A DNA stretch of 64,000 nt from Saprospiraceae bacterium (GTDB taxonomy: Bacteria; Bacteroidota; Bacteroidia; Chitinophagales; Saprospiraceae). Where the stretch lies: NCBI GenBank assembly GCA_024103005.1, contig JAGFJA010000061.1, forward strand, positions 26,372-90,371. The letters are read 5' to 3'. Below, piece after piece: positions 1-9,448 of the stretch; position 1 is the first letter of the stretch; the number at the start of each line of letters is the position of its first letter. The translations under genes and the position numbers were made by a program. The notes under the pieces are model-generated. The model worked only from the letters and a program-made list of their open reading frames with translations, had not been told where the DNA came from and made no database searches.

Positions 1-118
1 AATGAGAATTGCAATAGCTGGATTCACCAATGATGTAAAATGGATGGTGAGATAGCTGTACAATGAAATAGGAATTTCCTTCATTCATTGTAATTTAATG
101 TTTTAAACTTTTATCATC

Positions 119-3100
119 ATGGCTAAGAAATCATTCTCCGGCAATAAGAAAGATAAACTAAATAGTCGGGATAGCACTTCTAAACCTATTTCTGGCAGCA
201 CAGATCAGGAAGTTAAACCAAAACTTTATATTTCAGGATTAAGCCGGCAGGTTTCTGATTCCGACGCTATCGGGGAATATAAAATGGTGGCATCCTATTC
301 ATCCGTAAAGGCAAGAGGTGAAATGGGTAATAGCTATGAGGTGGACCCGAGCATGATCGGTCAGGCAATTTTGGAAGATGACACCGTTTGGTTTGGCTAT
401 GTGGGAGATTTGGATGAATTATTTACGGTTAGGCAAACCAATAGATCGGATGAAGAGGAGGGTAGCTTTCTGACAGATGAAATACCGGTTTCAGCCAACA
501 GAGGAATTCTGAAGTTTTTGAGAAGAAAATTGCTCAATTTATTCAATCCATCGGTCACTGAGGCTACAGCGGCATTCATTGCTGAAAAGGTAGATAAAAA
601 AGTAATGCCTAGTCCCGGATTATATACCGTGGATGATGAAATGAATTTGACGCCGTATAGGCAGGATCATCCACTTTCAGGTAAAATTTTACTATTGCTT
701 CATGGAACACTAAGCAGTACTAAAGGATCTTTTGATGATCTGAATGTCGGTGCCTTATGGAAATCAATCCGCGCCCAGTACGATTACGTCCTGACTCTTG
801 AACACAGGACTGTTTCTGTGACACCGATTACAAATGCCCTGGATATATTAAAATCTTTTTCGCCTAATCTGACCATTGATATTTTATCCCAGTCACGAGG
901 TGGATTGATCGGAGACATCCTTTGCCGGTGCGACTGCCGAAACAGAATTAAAGGCTTTTCTCTGCCTGAACAACAGGCTCTTGCTGAAGAAAATGCCGGA
1001 TTCAACGATCTGATAAGTGAATTGAATCGCCAGGCCGAATTGAAAAGGTTGACTGTAAGGCGATTTGTACGAGTGGCCTCACCCAGCAATGGTACAACTA
1101 TTCTGGGGGACAGGATAGATGTCTTTTTGAATGCCTTGCTCAATGTGGTAGGATTGGCATTCGGTTCCAAAGGCAATGTAATTTACTCCGCCATAACAGA
1201 ATTTTTAATGGATGTATTGTCACATAGAAAGGATGCCAAGGATATGCCCGGACTATGGTCCATGGTTACTTCCTCAACTTTCCAGAAAATTAATAATAAT
1301 CCGGACAATATAGTCAATTCAGAGTTGTATGTCATTGCCGGAGATGCTACTGTCGGTGACAACCTAGCCAACTCCATTGCCGTCATTCTGACTAATATTT
1401 ATTTCTGGCGTAAAAATGACTTTGTAGTCGATACAGTATCCATGAAGAAAGGAACAAGGCGTGCATCAGGTCTTTATTATTACCTTTCAGACATCCCTAA
1501 AACCAATCATTTCAACTATTTTAAGAATGAGAATTCCCGCTCTGCCATCTTCTATGGTTTGCAGGGAATAAGTAATAATCCTGATTATTCTTTTACCAAA
1601 ATTGAAAAAGCCGATATTGACAGAGGTGTAGGTATTAAGATAGAGGCTAATGTATTTAATTGCGATAACATAACAGGTCAGAAGCCAATTGCCATCCTCC
1701 TTCCCGGTATCATGGGCTCTACACTTGCCGATGCTCAGAGCGACCTTTGGCTCTCCATCCTCCGACTTAATAAAGGTGCGCTTGTCAATGATATGAATAT
1801 TGGTGCCCCGGGAATTTATATCACCGGAGTCATGGAAAAATATTACAAAAAGTTGGGCAATTTTATGCTCAGGGATCATGAGCTGAAGGTCTTTGGCTTT
1901 GACTGGAGGAAGGATATGGCCGGCGCTGCGAAAGAACTTGATGCGCTCTTGGTCAAGTATATGGAATATGGCCGTCCTATTCATATTATCGCGCATTCAA
2001 TGGGCGGACTGGTAATGAAACAACTTATGATTCATCACAATCCGACCTGGACTTCCTTCTGTAAGGGGGCCAATAATTTTCTTTTTCTTTTGGGTACGCC
2101 TTGGCTGGGTTCACACCTTATTATGGAGGTGTTGACAGGGCATTCGGACAGGGTCAGGATGCTGAATTTAATTGATTTTCACCATAAACGAAAGGAGATT
2201 ATTCAGACAGTTGCGAAATTCCCCGGTGTATTGCAGTTATTGCCGATGACGGAAGAGGGCTTTGGAACAGCCGAATTCTGGACCGATATGCAACAATATG
2301 CGGATGATACTGTCGTGCCGGATAACTCTATGCTGGAACTTTACGGGAATTATAAGCAGTCCACCTCAGTTTTTGCTTTGAAGCCGGAAGAGGCCGCCAG
2401 AGTAATCTATATTGCCGGGCATTCAAAGACGGTCAACGGGTATAAGATTAAAAAACGATTTTTTACAGGTAAAAAACTTGTCTATACGACTACGACCCTG
2501 GGTGACGGCAGCGTTACCTGGGAACTGGGAATTCCCGACGAATTGCCCAAATCCAATATCTATTACAGCGAGATATCTCATGGACAACTGGCCAACGAAC
2601 AAGTAATATTCGAAGCTATTGACGATATCATACGTTTTGGTTCATCCGGTAGCCTCCCTCAGATTCCTCCTGTAAGCAGGGGACTGACAATGGATGAATT
2701 CAAGTCCGGCTCAGATTTTATCCCGGAAAATGATGAACAGATCATCGATATCATTTTTAATGAATCCATACCGGAAAGTGACGAGCCTGCTGATAATATG
2801 CAGATAAATGTTAGTGTTTATAATGCTGATTTAAAATATTCTGCACATCCCGTTCTGGTTGGACATTTTCTCAATGACGGTTTGTTCAGTGCTGAGAAAA
2901 GCCTTGACAATTACCTGAAGCAAAAGCTGAGCGAGAGGCACCGGCTGGGCTTTTATCCGGGTGAAATAGGCGCCAGTGAAGTCACATATCAAAGTGATTC
3001 CAAGCCTAAAGGTGCCCTTGTCGTCGGACTTGGAACTGTGGATCAACTTACTGCTTATCGGCTGTCAATAACGGTCGAGAAGGCAATCATACAGTATGCC

Positions 3101-5488
3101 TTTTTCTTCAGGGACAATTACAGTAAGATTGAGAATAAAAGTATAGCTACCGGAATAAGTTCCATTCTGCTGGGCACTTCATTCGCCGGTCTGCCTGTGT
3201 CAGAGTGTGTTCGGGCGATTTTAGCAGGGGTCCGGCGTGCCAATCAACGCATGGTGCAACTTAATTCCGGCCTGAAACCAATACGTGAAATTGAGTTTGT
3301 TGATTATTATGAAGATATCGCCCAGCAGTGTTACAAAATACTGAAAGATATAGAAGCCAATCAGGATTCAATGGACATCGTAGTAGGTCAGTTTGAGAAA
3401 GGGCCGGGACTTCGAAGGAGGTTATCTCTTTACGATGGAGCTGCCTGGTGGCATACCTTCAATACAAGTGCAATCTATATTGACGGTTATCCTACACCAC
3501 GCGGACTTTCTTTCAGTTCGACATCCGGCAGGGCAAGGATTGAACAGAATGGAATAACGACAGACTTGAAAATGGTAGAGTACCTGGCTAAGGAGTTTTC
3601 GCATCGTAATACTTGGGATGTTCGTTTATCAAAAACGATGTTCGAATTGCTTGTGCCCAATGATTTTAAGAGCATCATACGTAATCAGAATAACATTGTG
3701 TGGAAAATGGATGAATATTCCGCCCAATTTCCTTGGGAGATGTTTCATGACTATTCAACTCTGGAGAATGCACAAAATGAAACGCCAACATTTGTTAATA
3801 CGGGCATGATTAGACAGTTATTAACGGATAAGTATAGGAATAATCCGATAGTTGCAGACAATAATAAAGCTTTTATTGTAGGTGATCCTGACTATTCCGG
3901 TACTGATTTTCCACAGCTTATTGGCGCAGAACAGGAGGCAAATGAGGTGAGTAAAGTATTTAAAATGAATGGGTTTAACGTCTCTACTCTGATTAAAAGT
4001 AATGCCCAAAGGATTATTACCGATCTTTATTCCGACCGGTATAAAATAATGCATTTTGCTGCCCACGGGCTTTATGAGGAAGCTGTGGGCGAAGGCATCT
4101 CAGCAAAAGCAGGGATCGTCTTGGGTAAGGACCTTGTCCTCGAGCCTGGTATGATTAACCAATTGTCTTATGTGCCTGAATTTATCTTTATCAATTGTTG
4201 CTATTCCGGCGACATGACCGGACTTGACGAGAAGTATTACAAGGGAAGATCTAATCTGGCTGCTAATATTGGAACCCAATTGATCCGCATGGGCGTAAAA
4301 GCTGTTGTGGTGGCAGGCTGGTCAGTCGATGATGCTGCTGCACATACGTTTTCAGCTGAATTATATCGTAAATTATTTGACGGGTATGAATTTGGAGACG
4401 CCGTCCTGTCGGCCAGGAGAAAATGCTATGATTATCATCGGACCAACAATACTTGGGGAGCTTATCAGTGCTATGGTGATCACTATTATAAACTCATAAA
4501 TAAGTCGGTCAATCGGGTTGATATGACACCTTATGTTACTGAAAGTCAGGCTATTATTGATTTGCAAAATGAGTTATCCTTTATATCAGGCCAGAAGGTC
4601 AATAAGCATGAGTATATGATTCGCCTGGAAAATATCATTAAGAAGGTCCGTGCAAATAGTCTTGAAACAGGATTTATAAAAGAACTCTACGCTAAAATTT
4701 ATATAGAACTGGGTGAATATGAAGCAGCAGTAAATGAATTGGAAGAGTTATTCAAAATTGAGAAAGCTGAGTTTTCAGTTTCATCTCTCGAACAATATAG
4801 TAGTCTGAAAGGTAAAATTCTGATAAAAAACTACAGGAAAACAGGAAAAGTGGATAATAAGGCACTGGATAATCTGATCTCTGATATCAAACTTCTTGAC
4901 TATATAGGAATCACTGCTGAAAGAAGGGCGCTGAAAGCTTCATTGTATAAAAGAATATCCTTTTTGCGACGCAACGACCCGGAGACCAGAATCAGGTGCC
5001 TCAAAAAAATGAAGGAATATTATGCACAATCATACGAAATTGTGGATAAGGCTGTTCTAGCAGATTCTATTTATGCCTTATCCGGTTATTTTTTCGCATT
5101 GTATTTGCTCAATACCCGCAATATCATTGGAGAGATGAATAAGCTATGTGATACACATTATGAGAATATTCAAGCTATGATTTCAGATATCATACGCAAT
5201 CTTCAGGTGGATAAGGAAGGATTCAGGGATTTTTACAGGTCCAATTCTATTGCTAAGGTGTATTTTATGGAATTTATGCTGACAGACAACCCTGCTGCGA
5301 CAGAATCTTCTTTTAAAAATCTGAAAACTGAAATGTTGTCATCTATCGAAAATTTTGGCAATCTGAAGACTATTTTACGGGAAATTGAGAATTTAGAACT
5401 GGTTTCCGATATGTTGACGATGAAAAAAGATCAAAAGAAAGTCAAATTGCTGATGTTAATGAAAAATGAGATTGAATCAATGTTGTAA
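119..5488 (+). CDS. Giant multidomain CHAT protease with two alpha/beta-hydrolase domains
   Basis: A 1789-residue protein, very large for a bacterial enzyme and without a visible signal peptide, so probably cytoplasmic. Domains read in order: an N-terminal region of about 180 residues; a first alpha/beta hydrolase with nucleophile-elbow motif SQSRGG (S259), a candidate acid in NDFVV (D434) and a candidate His (H464); a second hydrolase of LCAT/PGAP1 lipase type with AHSMGG (S627), GDG (D796) and SHG (H821). A region around 905-1060 resembles the macro-like N domain of leucyl aminopeptidases. A CHAT caspase-like domain follows, with HFAAHG (H1316) and INCCYSG (C1361) forming the expected His-Cys dyad. 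The last 290 residues or so are helical and TPR-like. CHAT proteases are often effectors in bacterial conflict or regulated-proteolysis systems. The substrate is unknown. The downstream neighbour lgt is convergent, and the upstream neighbour lies outside the window. Confidence 0.85.
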   Translation: MAKKSFSGNKKDKLNSRDSTSKPISGSTDQEVKPKLYISGLSRQVSDSDAIGEYKMVASYSSVKARGEMGNSYEVDPSMIGQAILEDDTVWFGYVGDLDELFTVRQTNRSDEEEGSFLTDEIPVSANRGILKFLRRKLLNLFNPSVTEATAAFIAEKVDKKVMPSPGLYTVDDEMNLTPYRQDHPLSGKILLLLHGTLSSTKGSFDDLNVGALWKSIRAQYDYVLTLEHRTVSVTPITNALDILKSFSPNLTIDILSQSRGGLIGDILCRCDCRNRIKGFSLPEQQALAEENAGFNDLISELNRQAELKRLTVRRFVRVASPSNGTTILGDRIDVFLNALLNVVGLAFGSKGNVIYSAITEFLMDVLSHRKDAKDMPGLWSMVTSSTFQKINNNPDNIVNSELYVIAGDATVGDNLANSIAVILTNIYFWRKNDFVVDTVSMKKGTRRASGLYYYLSDIPKTNHFNYFKNENSRSAIFYGLQGISNNPDYSFTKIEKADIDRGVGIKIEANVFNCDNITGQKPIAILLPGIMGSTLADAQSDLWLSILRLNKGALVNDMNIGAPGIYITGVMEKYYKKLGNFMLRDHELKVFGFDWRKDMAGAAKELDALLVKYMEYGRPIHIIAHSMGGLVMKQLMIHHNPTWTSFCKGANNFLFLLGTPWLGSHLIMEVLTGHSDRVRMLNLIDFHHKRKEIIQTVAKFPGVLQLLPMTEEGFGTAEFWTDMQQYADDTVVPDNSMLELYGNYKQSTSVFALKPEEAARVIYIAGHSKTVNGYKIKKRFFTGKKLVYTTTTLGDGSVTWELGIPDELPKSNIYYSEISHGQLANEQVIFEAIDDIIRFGSSGSLPQIPPVSRGLTMDEFKSGSDFIPENDEQIIDIIFNESIPESDEPADNMQINVSVYNADLKYSAHPVLVGHFLNDGLFSAEKSLDNYLKQKLSERHRLGFYPGEIGASEVTYQSDSKPKGALVVGLGTVDQLTAYRLSITVEKAIIQYAFFFRDNYSKIENKSIATGISSILLGTSFAGLPVSECVRAILAGVRRANQRMVQLNSGLKPIREIEFVDYYEDIAQQCYKILKDIEANQDSMDIVVGQFEKGPGLRRRLSLYDGAAWWHTFNTSAIYIDGYPTPRGLSFSSTSGRARIEQNGITTDLKMVEYLAKEFSHRNTWDVRLSKTMFELLVPNDFKSIIRNQNNIVWKMDEYSAQFPWEMFHDYSTLENAQNETPTFVNTGMIRQLLTDKYRNNPIVADNNKAFIVGDPDYSGTDFPQLIGAEQEANEVSKVFKMNGFNVSTLIKSNAQRIITDLYSDRYKIMHFAAHGLYEEAVGEGISAKAGIVLGKDLVLEPGMINQLSYVPEFIFINCCYSGDMTGLDEKYYKGRSNLAANIGTQLIRMGVKAVVVAGWSVDDAAAHTFSAELYRKLFDGYEFGDAVLSARRKCYDYHRTNNTWGAYQCYGDHYYKLINKSVNRVDMTPYVTESQAIIDLQNELSFISGQKVNKHEYMIRLENIIKKVRANSLETGFIKELYAKIYIELGEYEAAVNELEELFKIEKAEFSVSSLEQYSSLKGKILIKNYRKTGKVDNKALDNLISDIKLLDYIGITAERRALKASLYKRISFLRRNDPETRIRCLKKMKEYYAQSYEIVDKAVLADSIYALSGYFFALYLLNTRNIIGEMNKLCDTHYENIQAMISDIIRNLQVDKEGFRDFYRSNSIAKVYFMEFMLTDNPAATESSFKNLKTEMLSSIENFGNLKTILREIENLELVSDMLTMKKDQKKVKLLMLMKNEIESML

Positions 5489-5545
5489 TTGAGTTTAAAT
5501 CAAGTAATTTTTTATTGACGGACAGAGATTTGTTTACAAGTTCAA

Positions 5546-5579
5546 ATTAATCCAACACCTTTTTGGGACATGGATTAAT
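5546..5579. terminator. Inverted repeat between convergent genes
   Basis: A perfect 9-bp stem (ATTAATCCA / TGGATTAAT) with a 16-nt loop lies between the end of the CHAT gene and the end of lgt. It has no clean T-tract, so bidirectional termination is inferred from position and symmetry only. Confidence 0.4.
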
Positions 5580-5622
5580 AATAATTATAAAGTAAATTAT
5601 TTCTCTCTTCTGTCAGAACTCT

Positions 5623-6570
5623 TTATGGCATTTTAGGTACTGATTGGCCTTTTTTAGTGACAAAAATGAGGCCTGCTATGCCGATTAAAAATAAGAAAAA
5701 GGCAATAATTGTCGCCTGAGAAGCCTTGAATGCTCCCAGATCAAAGGTGTCATTGACCCTGATTTTCTCTATAAAAAAGCGTTCAAGACCATTGAGGGCA
5801 CAATAAAGAAAGAATATCTGTCCGGGACGAATCAGTTTTTTTCTCAGTGACCATAAGATTCCGAAAATAATAAAAGCTAAAATCGTCTCAAAAATTGGAG
5901 TAGGGAAAACTCCTTGGGTTAATTCCATACAATATTTTCCGGCACATTGAGCCATTTTTACACCTTCATTTGCGACATTCCGCGGATATGTCGATGACCA
6001 GAGCCAGTCAGGAAGAACAAACCAATCCGGTTTAGGTCCGGCGACGATGCCCCAGTCTCCGTCACCACTTAGTTGGCAGCCGATGCGGCCTACACCATAG
6101 CCTATCATCAGTGAAGGTGCCGTAGCATCGCACATATCAAGAACATTGATTCCCAATTTTTTAACATATCTGGTTACTGCAAAAAAAGCGACAATCAATC
6201 CGCCGTATATGGCAAGTCCGCTTCCGGAGATTAAAGAATGAATGGGGTCCTGAATAAAGACCTTGATGGATTCAACACTCTCAAATAAAGCAAAAACCTT
6301 GGCACCGATGACTCCGGAAATTGCTGCAACAATGGTTATATCTCCCACTTTCTCGTGAGGCCAGATCAGAGTCGTTTTCCCATTCTTCGTGACTTTCAAT
6401 TGTTTAAGTGAACCATTCTGTTCTCTTCGTCTTATTTCCAGCCCTAAAAAATACGAGCTGCATAAGATGGCTATGGCAAGCATCAAACCAAATATTTTAA
6501 CTATAGAAGCCCAGTTGTCTGCTGGAGTGCCGAATAAATCATGGAAAACATACGAAAGATCAGGATACAT
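5623..6570 (-). CDS. lgt: Prolipoprotein diacylglyceryl transferase
   Basis: Lgt transfers diacylglycerol from phosphatidylglycerol to the lipobox cysteine of prolipoproteins at the inner membrane. It is the first step of lipoprotein maturation. The 315-residue protein has several hydrophobic segments and the Lgt signature region GRIGCQLSGDGDWG, in the variant form common in Bacteroidota. An N-terminal membrane segment (about residues 20-45) and a C-terminal membrane segment are visible. The length fits, being slightly above the 270-300 residues of proteobacterial enzymes. Several lipoproteins that would need this enzyme (DUF4292, YwqK-like, DUF1573) lie in the same window. It is transcribed convergently with the CHAT gene and divergently from the DUF4292 gene. 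Confidence 0.93.
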   Translation of the reverse strand: MYPDLSYVFHDLFGTPADNWASIVKIFGLMLAIAILCSSYFLGLEIRRREQNGSLKQLKVTKNGKTTLIWPHEKVGDITIVAAISGVIGAKVFALFESVESIKVFIQDPIHSLISGSGLAIYGGLIVAFFAVTRYVKKLGINVLDMCDATAPSLMIGYGVGRIGCQLSGDGDWGIVAGPKPDWFVLPDWLWSSTYPRNVANEGVKMAQCAGKYCMELTQGVFPTPIFETILAFIIFGILWSLRKKLIRPGQIFFLYCALNGLERFFIEKIRVNDTFDLGAFKASQATIIAFFLFLIGIAGLIFVTKKGQSVPKMP

Positions 6571-6709
6571 ACTTTTGAATTTAGCAATTTGGTTAAAAGA
6601 CCTGATGTCTTAACCTTAAAAATGTAAAGTTGGTAAAAATTATGATTTTCTTAAATGTATTCCGGCAATAATTTTTCAACTTTACGGATTAATAAAGCTA
6701 AACGAAAGT

Positions 6710-7537
6710 ATGAAATTAATTCCCTTTATCTTACTTTTATTGTCTTTTGCCTCCTGTAAAATCCATAAAAAGACACAAGAGCCGGTGAAGCCTTCAACCA
6801 CGGTTAACACTACGGAGACAACAACTCCGCCCGCTTCTCAAACTACTGATAAGGATAATTCAGCGGCAACTTCATTTGATATCGGCAGAATGACAGAACC
6901 CATGAGAATTGACTTTAAAAGTGCTGAACTGACAGGAAATATGATTCTGGAGAACACCACTGATAAGTACAATTTTACTTTTAATATAAGGATGTTAAAA
7001 GATAGTTTAGTCTGGATGCAACTTAAAAAATACGGACTGGAGGGAGCAAGAATACTGATAAATAAAGATTCTATGTTTGTTATTGACCGACTCCACCGAA
7101 GTTATATCAAAAAAAGCTGGAAAGATATCAGGACAGAAATAAATGCACCCGTGGACTTTAACATACTCTGCGACCTTCTGACAGGCAATCCTTACTATAT
7201 GAAGGATGGTGCAGATAGTTTGCAGACAACTGAAAATATGAAATTGATTACCAATAGTAAACAAAATAACAGAATTTCAATAGGTATTAATGCCGTATCG
7301 GAAGTGATGACTCAGTATATGATCAGTGACCCGTTAAAAGATGTTTACCTGAAAATGAATCTCGACGATTATAAAATTTTATATGATAAAAAAAAGTTTT
7401 CGTACCTTCGTGATTTAGAGATTATTTCGAATAACGTAAAACTACTATATATAAATTTAGCATTTGATGAGGTCGTCAGAAATACAAAATTCAAAACACC
7501 ATTTGAAATACCCGTCGGATACAAGCCAATGGATTAA
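6710..7537 (+). CDS. DUF4292 lipoprotein
   Basis: A 275-residue predicted lipoprotein. The signal sequence ends in a lipobox-like FASC with Cys at about residue 16. A Thr/Pro-rich linker then leads to a beta-rich domain. The layout matches the Bacteroidota DUF4292 family, which is related in fold to LolA/LolB-type lipid or lipoprotein carriers; the molecular role is not established. It overlaps the following coiled-coil peptidase-like gene by about 70 nt and is probably co-transcribed with it, a pairing I recall as common in Bacteroidota. That suggests an envelope-assembly role, which is inference. Confidence 0.8.
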   Translation: MKLIPFILLLLSFASCKIHKKTQEPVKPSTTVNTTETTTPPASQTTDKDNSAATSFDIGRMTEPMRIDFKSAELTGNMILENTTDKYNFTFNIRMLKDSLVWMQLKKYGLEGARILINKDSMFVIDRLHRSYIKKSWKDIRTEINAPVDFNILCDLLTGNPYYMKDGADSLQTTENMKLITNSKQNNRISIGINAVSEVMTQYMISDPLKDVYLKMNLDDYKILYDKKKFSYLRDLEIISNNVKLLYINLAFDEVVRNTKFKTPFEIPVGYKPMD

Positions 7538-8903
7538 CAAACTTCCGATTATTTTACTCTCTTTTCTTCTTTTATGGTGTATTAACGCACTTCCTGCTCA
7601 GAATACACGTGAATTGGAATCGAAAAAGAAAAAAGTGGAACAAAACATCAAAAAAACTCAGGCAAAAATTGAGAAAACTAAAAAGTCAAAAGAACACACA
7701 CTCCGTGATTTCAATAAAATTCAGAAAAAAATAGATGAAAGAAAAACTATTATTACCGGAGTTCAAAGTGAAATTCAGATCGTTCAAACATCTCTCAACA
7801 GAAAGAATGAAGATATTACCTACCTTGAAAACCAGATAAACAGACTTCGGTTTGAATATGGCAAAATTATGAAAAGTGCCTATAAGGCTTCACTTTTGAC
7901 AAATGACTGGATGCTTATTCTTTCTTCGGCCAGCATGAACCAGGCCTTTCATAGATGGCTGTATCTCAGAAAAATAAAGAAAGACAGGAAGGAGAAGGCT
8001 GCTGCGATTATTGCAAAACAACTAGAACTTGAATCTGAACTTGCCAATCTGGAGTTGATAAAATCGGGCAAAAAGATATTATTGAAAAAAGAAGAGAACC
8101 AAACGAAACTACTGACAAAAGACCTAAATGAAAAAAATAAGGTATTGGCAAATTTAAGCCAGAGTGAAAAGAAGTTATTGGCGACCCTTAAAAGGCAGCA
8201 AAAACAACAGTTGGCTATTGCTGCCGATATAGAAAAGGCTATTCGAAGAGAAATAGCCAGAAAGGAGAAAGAGGCTAAAGAATTAGCTGAGAAAGAACGG
8301 AAAAAAGAGCTGGCGCGTATTGCTGCCCTTGAAGCAGCTAAGGCAAAGAAGGCAGAAAAACCGGAGAGTAAAGAAAATGAAAGTGATTCCAATACATCAG
8401 CTCATAACGATATTAAAAAAGCTGTTCCAAAGAAAGTTACTGAAAAGAAAGAAGTTGAATTGACCGAAACTCCGGTCAGTGCTCACCTTTCTGCAGATTT
8501 TCAGTCAAATAAAGGGCGATTGGCATGGCCTGTCAATAGAGGCGTTATCATCAGAGGCTTCGGCAAACAGGTTCATCCTGAATTAAGTCATGTGACCATA
8601 ATGAACAACGGAATTGATATAAAAACAGATGAAAATGCTGCCGTGAAAGCAATATTTGAAGGAGAAGTTGTTCACATTGCCTTCCTTGCAGGGTATAAAA
8701 ATACCGTTATGGTCAATCATGGAAAATATTATACCATTTATTCCAACCTCGAAACAGTGGGTGTTTCACGTGGCCAGAAAGTTAAAATAGGGGATTATAT
8801 AGGTACTGCAGCCGTCAACGCAGATTCTGGTAATACTGAGGTACACTTCGAATTGTGGAATAAACAGAATCCTCTGAATCCGGCACTTTGGTTAAAACGA
8901 TAA
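7467..8903 (+). CDS. EnvC/NlpD-like murein hydrolase activator (degenerate LytM)
   Basis: A 478-residue exported protein: hydrophobic export signal ending near ALPAQ (about residue 45), long Lys/Glu-rich coiled coil (about 50-310), low-complexity linker, C-terminal LytM/M23 domain (about 350-478). The M23 metal motif HxGxD reads NNGID, with the His position occupied by N380 and D384 retained. The C-terminal HxH motif reads EVH. The domain is therefore probably not catalytic, as in EnvC-type proteins, which activate amidases at the division septum. The start is uncertain. ATG at 7467 (TTG at 7464 also possible) lies inside the DUF4292 gene, giving a 71-nt overlap and a long pre-signal stretch. 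No in-frame ATG sits nearer the hydrophobic core. Confidence 0.85.
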   Translation: MRSSEIQNSKHHLKYPSDTSQWINKLPIILLSFLLLWCINALPAQNTRELESKKKKVEQNIKKTQAKIEKTKKSKEHTLRDFNKIQKKIDERKTIITGVQSEIQIVQTSLNRKNEDITYLENQINRLRFEYGKIMKSAYKASLLTNDWMLILSSASMNQAFHRWLYLRKIKKDRKEKAAAIIAKQLELESELANLELIKSGKKILLKKEENQTKLLTKDLNEKNKVLANLSQSEKKLLATLKRQQKQQLAIAADIEKAIRREIARKEKEAKELAEKERKKELARIAALEAAKAKKAEKPESKENESDSNTSAHNDIKKAVPKKVTEKKEVELTETPVSAHLSADFQSNKGRLAWPVNRGVIIRGFGKQVHPELSHVTIMNNGIDIKTDENAAVKAIFEGEVVHIAFLAGYKNTVMVNHGKYYTIYSNLETVGVSRGQKVKIGDYIGTAAVNADSGNTEVHFELWNKQNPLNPALWLKR

Positions 8904-8928
8904 ATTCAGTCCGGTTTTTCCTTGATAA

Positions 8929-8958
8929 GGATTGGATTGGATTGGATTGGATTGGATT
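8929..8958. repeat. Pentanucleotide tandem repeat (GGATT)6
   Basis: Six uninterrupted copies of GGATT lie between the stop codons of the convergent EnvC-like and DUF423 genes, starting 25 nt after the first gene and ending 5 nt before the second gene's stop codon. The repeat is not inside either reading frame. Such simple repeats are prone to slippage. Confidence 0.95.
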
Positions 8959-8963
8959 TTATT

Positions 8964-9353
8964 TTATTTCACTGATTTCAATGCAGAATAAATTACGGTA
9001 CACCATCCGGCTATAAAGGTTAGGCCGCCTAAAGGCGTAATGGGACCTAAAAACCCGATTCCGCTTAATCCCGTAATTTCTCTCGTTGTGAGTAGATAAA
9101 TCGAGCCGGAAAAGAGAATAATCCCAATTATAAATAATTTGGCGGCTAACAGAAAACCTTTTTTCCCGGTAATTTGATACAGGATGCCGCATGCTATTAT
9201 GGCAAAAACGTGAAAAAACTGGTAACTTACCCCGGTACGATATGCATCCAAAGCATCGGGAGTAATAACAGGTTTTAATCCATGAGCACCAAATGCCCCT
9301 AAAATTACTGCCAGAACACCCATTATTCCGGCGGCAGATATTGTAAACTTCAT
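8964..9353 (-). CDS. DUF423 family small membrane protein
   Basis: A 129-residue protein with four hydrophobic segments. It shows the family's early GAFGAHGL motif and the later GIILFSGSIYLL and GPITPLGG regions. This matches the DUF423 (YgdD-type) inner-membrane family, whose function is not settled. The length is normal for the family. It is followed directly by the GGATT repeat and is a single gene between convergent and same-strand neighbours. Confidence 0.88.
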   Translation of the reverse strand: MKFTISAAGIMGVLAVILGAFGAHGLKPVITPDALDAYRTGVSYQFFHVFAIIACGILYQITGKKGFLLAAKLFIIGIILFSGSIYLLTTREITGLSGIGFLGPITPLGGLTFIAGWCTVIYSALKSVK

Positions 9354-9448
9354 ATTAACCTATTTGATGATTCATTATATGCATTATATAACCTTGGCAA
9401 AGGACAAGCTAATTCCGAAGGTCAACCGAATGAAAAAAATAGGTCTGA

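Noticed and set aside
784..1176. Long antisense frame within the CHAT gene
   Set aside because: It lies wholly within the strongly coding CHAT frame, with no domain or start signal of its own.
7949..8392. 147-codon antisense frame rich in Ser/Phe
   Set aside because: It is the antisense of the Lys/Glu-rich coiled coil of the EnvC-like gene, a common artefact.
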